64,000 bases of DNA from Streptomyces sp. NBC_00708 (GTDB lineage: Bacteria > Actinomycetota > Actinomycetes > Streptomycetales > Streptomycetaceae), in contig CP108997.1 in NCBI GenBank assembly GCA_036226585.1, forward strand, positions 6,200,001-6,264,000, written 5' to 3'. The position numbers and the translations under genes were made by a program. Position 1 is the stretch's first letter. Every line of letters starts with the position of its first letter. The notes below the pieces were generated by a model, which was not told the origin of the DNA, did no database searches, and saw only the letters and a program-made list of their open reading frames with translations. Shown here piece by piece: positions 60,168-64,000 of the stretch.

Positions 60168-61985
60168 GTGCGACGTTCCATCAGGCGAAATGTGTCGTTG
60201 GCGGCGGTTGTCGCCGCCGTGGTGTCCGTCGGGGCCGCCGCCCCGGCCTCATCCGCCCACCCCGCTCATTCCCCGGCGCCACCGCCCAAGTCACCCGTGG
60301 CGGTGGGATACGGGGGAGCGGTCTCCAGTGTCGACGCCGACGCCACGGCCGCCGGCATCGAGGTGCTGCGCAAGGGCGGCAACGCAGTCGACGCCGCCGT
60401 GGCGACCGCCGCCGCCCTCGGCGTGACCGAGCCGTACTCGGCGGGGCTCGGCGGCGGTGGCTACTTCGTCTACTACGACGCCCGCACCCGCACCGTCCGC
60501 ACCATCGACGGCCGCGAGACCGCACCGCGCAGCGCCGACTCCTCCCTGTTCCTGGAGAACGGCAAGCCGCTCGCCTTCGAGGACGCCGTGACCAGCGGGC
60601 TCGGCGTCGGCACCCCCGGCACACCCGCCACCTGGGACACGGCCCTGAAGGAGTGGGGCAGTACCTCGCTGCGCAAGGTCCTCGAGCCCGCCGAACGGCT
60701 GGCCCGGGACGGCTTCGTCGTCGATGAGACGTTCCGCTCGCAGACGGCGGGCAACGAGGCGCGGTTCCGGGACTTCCCGGCCACCCGCAAGCTCTTCCTG
60801 CCCGGCGGAAAGCTGCCGGAGGTCGGCTCGGTCTTCAGGAACCCGGACCTCGCGCGCACCTACGCGGAGGTCGGCCGCGAGGGCATCGACGAGATCTACC
60901 GGGGCGAACTGGCGGACGACGTCGTACGGACCGTGCGCAAGCCGCCCGTCGACCCGGCGTCCGGCCGGAACGTCCGGCCCGGCGACCTGACCGCCAGGGA
61001 CCTGCGCTCCTACCGCGCGCTGCGGCAGGCGCCCACCAAGGTGAACTACCGGGGGCTCGACGTGTACGGCATGGCGCCGTCCTCGTCCGGCGGTACGACG
61101 GTGGGCGAAGCCCTCAACATCCTGGAGTCCACGGACCTCTCGCGGCTGAGCGAGACCCAGTACCTGCACCGCTACATCGAGGCCAGCCGCATCGCGTTCG
61201 CGGACCGGGGGCGCTGGGTCGGTGACCCGGCGTTCGAGGACGTGCCGGCCAAGGGCCTGCTCAGTCAGCGGTTCGCGGATTCCCGGAAGTGCCTGATCAA
61301 GGACGACGCGGTGCTCACCAGCCCGCTCGCGCCGGGCGACCCGCGCCACCCGGGGGCCTGCCGCTCCACGGGGAAGGCCGCGCCGACCACGTACGAGGGG
61401 GAGAACACCACCCACCTCACCACCGCCGACAAGTGGGGCAACGTCGTCGCGTACACCCTGACCATCGAACAGACCGGCGGCAGCGGGATCACCGTGCCGG
61501 GGCGCGGCTTCCTGCTCAACAACGAGCTGACCGACTTCTCCTTCGCACCGGCCGACCCGGCCGTCCACGACCCGAACCTGCCCGGCCCCGGCAAGCGCCC
61601 CCGCTCGTCCATCTCACCGACCATCGTGCTGCACCACGACCGGCCGGTGCTGGCCCTGGGCTCACCGGGCGGTGCCACCATCATCACGACCGTCCTCCAG
61701 TCGCTGATCGGCAAGGTCGACCGGGGGCTGCCGCTGGTCGACGCCATCGCGGCGCCCCGGGCCAGCCAGCGCAACGCACCGGCCACCGAACTGGAACCGG
61801 CGCTGTGGAACAGCCCCCTGCGGGCCAAGCTGGAATCCCTCGGCCATGTCTTCAAGCTCAACCCGGAGATCGGCGCGGCGACGGGTGTGCAGCGGCTGCC
61901 CGACGGGCGGTGGCTCGCCGCGGCCGAGAAGGTGCGGCGTGGCGGCGGCTCGGCGATGGTGGTGAGGCCGAGCGGGCGGCCCTGA
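60168..61985 (+). CDS. ggt: gamma-glutamyltransferase
   Basis: An Ntn hydrolase precursor of about 605 residues that moves gamma-glutamyl groups from glutathione-like donors. A signal peptide (LAAVVAAVVSVGAAAPASSA) directs export. The autoprocessing site is the first Thr of TTHLTTADKWGN, followed by the FLLNNELTDFSF and GSPGGATIITTV blocks. The GTG at 60168 has GGAGG 6 bases upstream; a TTG at 60162 is less likely. Confidence 0.93.
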   Translation: MRRSIRRNVSLAAVVAAVVSVGAAAPASSAHPAHSPAPPPKSPVAVGYGGAVSSVDADATAAGIEVLRKGGNAVDAAVATAAALGVTEPYSAGLGGGGYFVYYDARTRTVRTIDGRETAPRSADSSLFLENGKPLAFEDAVTSGLGVGTPGTPATWDTALKEWGSTSLRKVLEPAERLARDGFVVDETFRSQTAGNEARFRDFPATRKLFLPGGKLPEVGSVFRNPDLARTYAEVGREGIDEIYRGELADDVVRTVRKPPVDPASGRNVRPGDLTARDLRSYRALRQAPTKVNYRGLDVYGMAPSSSGGTTVGEALNILESTDLSRLSETQYLHRYIEASRIAFADRGRWVGDPAFEDVPAKGLLSQRFADSRKCLIKDDAVLTSPLAPGDPRHPGACRSTGKAAPTTYEGENTTHLTTADKWGNVVAYTLTIEQTGGSGITVPGRGFLLNNELTDFSFAPADPAVHDPNLPGPGKRPRSSISPTIVLHHDRPVLALGSPGGATIITTVLQSLIGKVDRGLPLVDAIAAPRASQRNAPATELEPALWNSPLRAKLESLGHVFKLNPEIGAATGVQRLPDGRWLAAAEKVRRGGGSAMVVRPSGRP

Positions 61986-62027
61986 CCGCCGCGGACCGGC
62001 TGAAGCGCGGGGGCGCGGGCGCGGGTT

Positions 62028-62795
62028 TCAGAGGGCCGTGAGAATCCTCGGCCCGTCGTCCGTGATCGCCACGGTGTGCTCCGCGTGCGCGGCCCGGCTG
62101 CCGTCCGTCGTGCGCAGGGTCCAGCCGTCCGGGTCCGCCCGGTACGTGTCCACCCCGCCGCCGATCAGCATCGGCTCGATGGCCAGCACCATGCCGTGCC
62201 GCAGCGGCATCCCGCGCCCCGGCCGCCCCTCGTTGGGCACACCCGGGTCCTCGTGCATCTCGCGGCCCACACCGTGTCCGCCGAACCCCTCGGGGATGCC
62301 GTAGCCGGCGGTGCGGCAGACCGTGCCGATGGCGTGCGCGATGTCACCGATCCGGTTGCCGACGGTGGCCGCCGCGATGCCCGCCTCCAGGGCCTGGTAC
62401 GCCGTGTCGATGAGCCGGGTGTCGGCGGGGCGGGCGCGGCCCACGGTGAAGCTGATCGCGGAGTCGCCGGCCCAGCCGTCCAGTGTGGCGCCCGCGTCGA
62501 TGCTGACCAGGTCGCCGTCGCGCAGCCGGTAGTCGGTCGGGATGCCGTGCACGATCGCGTCGTTGACCGACGCGCAGATGACCGCGGGGAAGGGGACCGG
62601 GGCGAAGTGCGGCCGGTAGTTCAGGAACGGCGAGCCGGCGCCCGCCTCGCGCAGCACCTCGCGCGCTACTTCGTCGAGTTCGCGCAGCGAGACGCCGACG
62701 CCGGCGGCCTCCCGGGTGGCCGTCAGTATCCGCGCGACGACGCGGCCGGCCGCACGCATGGCTTCGATGGATGTGTCCGTCTTGAGTTGCACCAT
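62028..62795 (-). CDS. map: methionine aminopeptidase, type I
   Basis: A 255-residue enzyme that removes the initiator methionine. Metal ligands are in LVSIDAGATLDGWAGDSAISF (two Asp), GFGGHGVGREMHEDP (His) and VLAIEPMLIGGG (Glu), with a final Glu near AHAEHTVAIT. It is divergent from a small XRE regulator with an inverted repeat between them, which suggests an accessory, regulated copy. Confidence 0.94.
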   Translation of the reverse strand: MVQLKTDTSIEAMRAAGRVVARILTATREAAGVGVSLRELDEVAREVLREAGAGSPFLNYRPHFAPVPFPAVICASVNDAIVHGIPTDYRLRDGDLVSIDAGATLDGWAGDSAISFTVGRARPADTRLIDTAYQALEAGIAAATVGNRIGDIAHAIGTVCRTAGYGIPEGFGGHGVGREMHEDPGVPNEGRPGRGMPLRHGMVLAIEPMLIGGGVDTYRADPDGWTLRTTDGSRAAHAEHTVAITDDGPRILTAL

Positions 62796-62805
62796 GCCAA
62801 TTACT

Positions 62806-62824
62806 ATACCGGTCCGAGCGGTAT
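62806..62824. promoter_or_regulatory. inverted repeat operator between map and the XRE regulator
   Basis: ATACCG-GTCCGAG-CGGTAT, a perfect 6-bp inverted repeat with a 7-base spacer, lies in the 41-base gap between the two divergent starts and would overlap both promoters. Confidence 0.65.
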
Positions 62825-62836
62825 TAGAATGACGGC

Positions 62837-63106
62837 ATGGTCCGTACCCCCCTGACCCCCGAAGAGCGCCTGCGCGGCGAACGGCTCGGCCTGCTGCTGC
62901 GCGAGGCGCGCGGCGCCCGCAGCATGACCGACGTCGCCGCCCGCGCCGGGATCTCCGCCGAGACGCTGCGGAAAATCGAGACCGGCCGCGCCCCCACCCC
63001 CGCGTTCTTCACCGTCGCCGCCCTGGCCGGCGCGCTCGGCCTCTCCATGGACGAGCTGCTGCTGCGCTGCGTCCCGGAACCGGCGGCCGTACCCCTGGCG
63101 GGTTAG
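62837..63106 (+). CDS. small XRE-family regulator
   Basis: An 89-residue Cro/C1-type helix-turn-helix protein (LLREARGARSMTDVAARAGISAETLRKIETGRAPTPAFF) with no extra domain. Its position and the adjacent palindrome suggest autoregulation and control of map. Confidence 0.88.
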   Translation: MVRTPLTPEERLRGERLGLLLREARGARSMTDVAARAGISAETLRKIETGRAPTPAFFTVAALAGALGLSMDELLLRCVPEPAAVPLAG

Positions 63107-63125
63107 GGCCGCCTAGGCTGGGCCC

Positions 63126-63506
63126 ATGAGCCTCCAGGACTTCGCGCGCAGCGAGTACGTCAGCCTCACCACGTACCGCAAGGACGGCACGCCCGTCGCC
63201 ACCCCGGTCTGGGCGGCGGTCGACGGCGACGAACTGTTCATCTGGACCAAGACCGACTCCTGGAAGGTCAAGCGGCTGCGCAACGACAGCCGGGTCCGGG
63301 TCACCGTCTGCGACGTGCGCGGCCGTATCGAGGAGGGCGCGGCGAGCGCCGAGGGGACCGGCAGGCTGCTCGACGAACGGGGAACGGCCGCCGTGCGCCG
63401 GGCCATCGGCCGCAAGTACACCTGGAAGTACTGGCTGCTCGACTACCCGGCGATGATCGTCCGGCTCGGCAAGCGCCCGCACACCGGGATCGCCATCACC
63501 TTCTGA
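63126..63506 (+). CDS. PPOX-class F420/FMN-dependent oxidoreductase
   Basis: A 126-residue split-barrel flavin/F420-binding protein (EYVSLTTYRKDGTPVATPVWAAVDGDELFIWTKTDSWKVKRLRND, then RVRVTVCDVRG). Many Streptomyces members use F420; the exact cofactor and substrate are not evident. It follows the XRE gene by 19 bases. Confidence 0.85.
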   Translation: MSLQDFARSEYVSLTTYRKDGTPVATPVWAAVDGDELFIWTKTDSWKVKRLRNDSRVRVTVCDVRGRIEEGAASAEGTGRLLDERGTAAVRRAIGRKYTWKYWLLDYPAMIVRLGKRPHTGIAITF

Positions 63507-63652
63507 CACCCGCACCCGCACTGCCTCGCCTCTGCACTGCCTGGGATCCGCACCGCCTCGGACCCGCAAAGCGCGCGTAGCCGTCCCGTAACACGCCTGC
63601 GGTCGAATGCCCCGGACTGGAGGGTTCCAGCCGACGGCGGCCTAAGGCGACG

Positions 63653-64000
63653 GTGACGGTGCATCAAGAGGCGGTATCGGTACAGGAGTTCGCGCGAAAT
63701 CTGCGGGAGCTGGTGGCGCTGCTCGATCCCGGACGAGGCTGGTACGGGGTCTTCCGCCGACGCGATCCCGCCGGAATGGACGCCTGTCTGGACGGGGCGG
63801 AGCTGCCGCCCTGGGACGTGATGGAAGCGCTCTTCTCGGACCTCGCGGAGGTGCGGGGCACCGCGTACGCGGAGCAGGCGGCGACGCGTGCCGCCCGGCT
63901 CCACGCGGACTGCGCCCTCAGCCACGACCGCCGTCCCGGCGGACGCGCACAGCTGGTGGAACGGCTCGGCCTCATGCTCCGCGAGCAGGCGTACGCCGCC
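63653..64000 (+). CDS. unknown protein, N-terminal part (runs off right edge)
   Basis: The frame opens with GTG at 63653 (or 63659) and stays open for 116 codons to the window end: VTVHQEAVSVQEFARNLREL..., then GWYGVFRRRDPAGMDACLDG and LPPWDVMEALFSDLAEVRG. Codon use is coding-like. No domain is recognised in this part. The 145 bases before it hold short imperfect CCGCACTGCCT-type repeats and no gene. Confidence 0.6.
   Translation, partial: MTVHQEAVSVQEFARNLRELVALLDPGRGWYGVFRRRDPAGMDACLDGAELPPWDVMEALFSDLAEVRGTAYAEQAATRAARLHADCALSHDRRPGGRAQLVERLGLMLREQAYAA

Noticed and set aside
63507..63560. Short CCGCACTGCCT / CTGCACTGCCT / CCGCACCGCCT repeats
   Set aside because: Imperfect and only three units; not a CRISPR array and too short to call a functional repeat.

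Overview
This window is high-GC actinobacterial chromosome, almost certainly Streptomyces. Supporting signs are strong GC bias at third codon positions, GTG and TTG starts behind GGAGG-type ribosome binding sites, a SARP regulator, a gluABCD-type glutamate transporter, a PcaD-PcaC fusion and a PF04672-type methyltransferase.

Region 1 (1-17701) is part of a nonribosomal peptide cluster that runs off the left edge. On the minus strand, in transcription order, it holds an XRE/NB-ARC regulator, a three-module NRPS (C-A-T)x3 without a thioesterase, a type II thioesterase, a TauD/SyrP-like dioxygenase and the start of a second NRPS adenylation gene. Beside these lie a 64-residue secreted peptide gene, a large SARP-NB-ARC-TPR regulator and a SnoaL-like gene. 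The two intergenic regions flanking the SARP share a composite 11-bp-phased repeat that looks like a SARP operator. Adenylation domain 3 is a mosaic of domains 1 and 2.

Region 2 (17745-21564) is a mixed stretch: peptide deformylase divergent from a winged-helix regulator with a tandem operator between them, a frameshifted AraC-type regulator, a membrane metallophosphoesterase and a possible small ORF.

Region 3 (21692-42035) is an arsenic island and the most interesting part of the window. A co-directional ~10 kb operon (23370-33257) encodes a radical SAM protein with an RCC-x-KC tail (like ArsL of arsinothricin biosynthesis), a FemAB/GNAT-like transferase, a COG0523 GTPase, an ArsM methyltransferase, a PiT permease, a truncated ArsR and then a five-enzyme methionine-salvage set (MtnA, MtnB, MtnD, MtnC, MtnP). 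3-Amino-3-carboxypropyl transfer from SAM, as in ArsL chemistry, releases 5'-methylthioadenosine, and MtnP-A-B-C-D is exactly the route that recycles it. The operon therefore reads as a self-contained pathway for an arsinothricin-like organoarsenical. Around it are an ArsP-like permease, a phosphinothricin/ArsN-type acetyltransferase (probable self-protection), two arsC genes, Acr3, ArsI, a flavoprotein, at least five ArsR regulators and several gene remnants (trxB, arsO, arsR, MFS, possible integrase). The remnants show an island assembled by duplication and deletion.

Region 4 (42040-64000) is mostly ordinary chromosome: PcaDC, an MBL hydrolase, exonuclease III, gluABCD, an L,D-transpeptidase, FemX and MurJ, a two-component system with a lipoprotein, a PF04672-type methyltransferase, an XRE regulator with an MAB_1171c-type membrane protein and a P450, gamma-glutamyltransferase, methionine aminopeptidase divergent from a small XRE regulator, a PPOX oxidoreductase, and a partial gene at the right edge. 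I saw no rRNA, tRNA, CRISPR array or intact insertion sequence.
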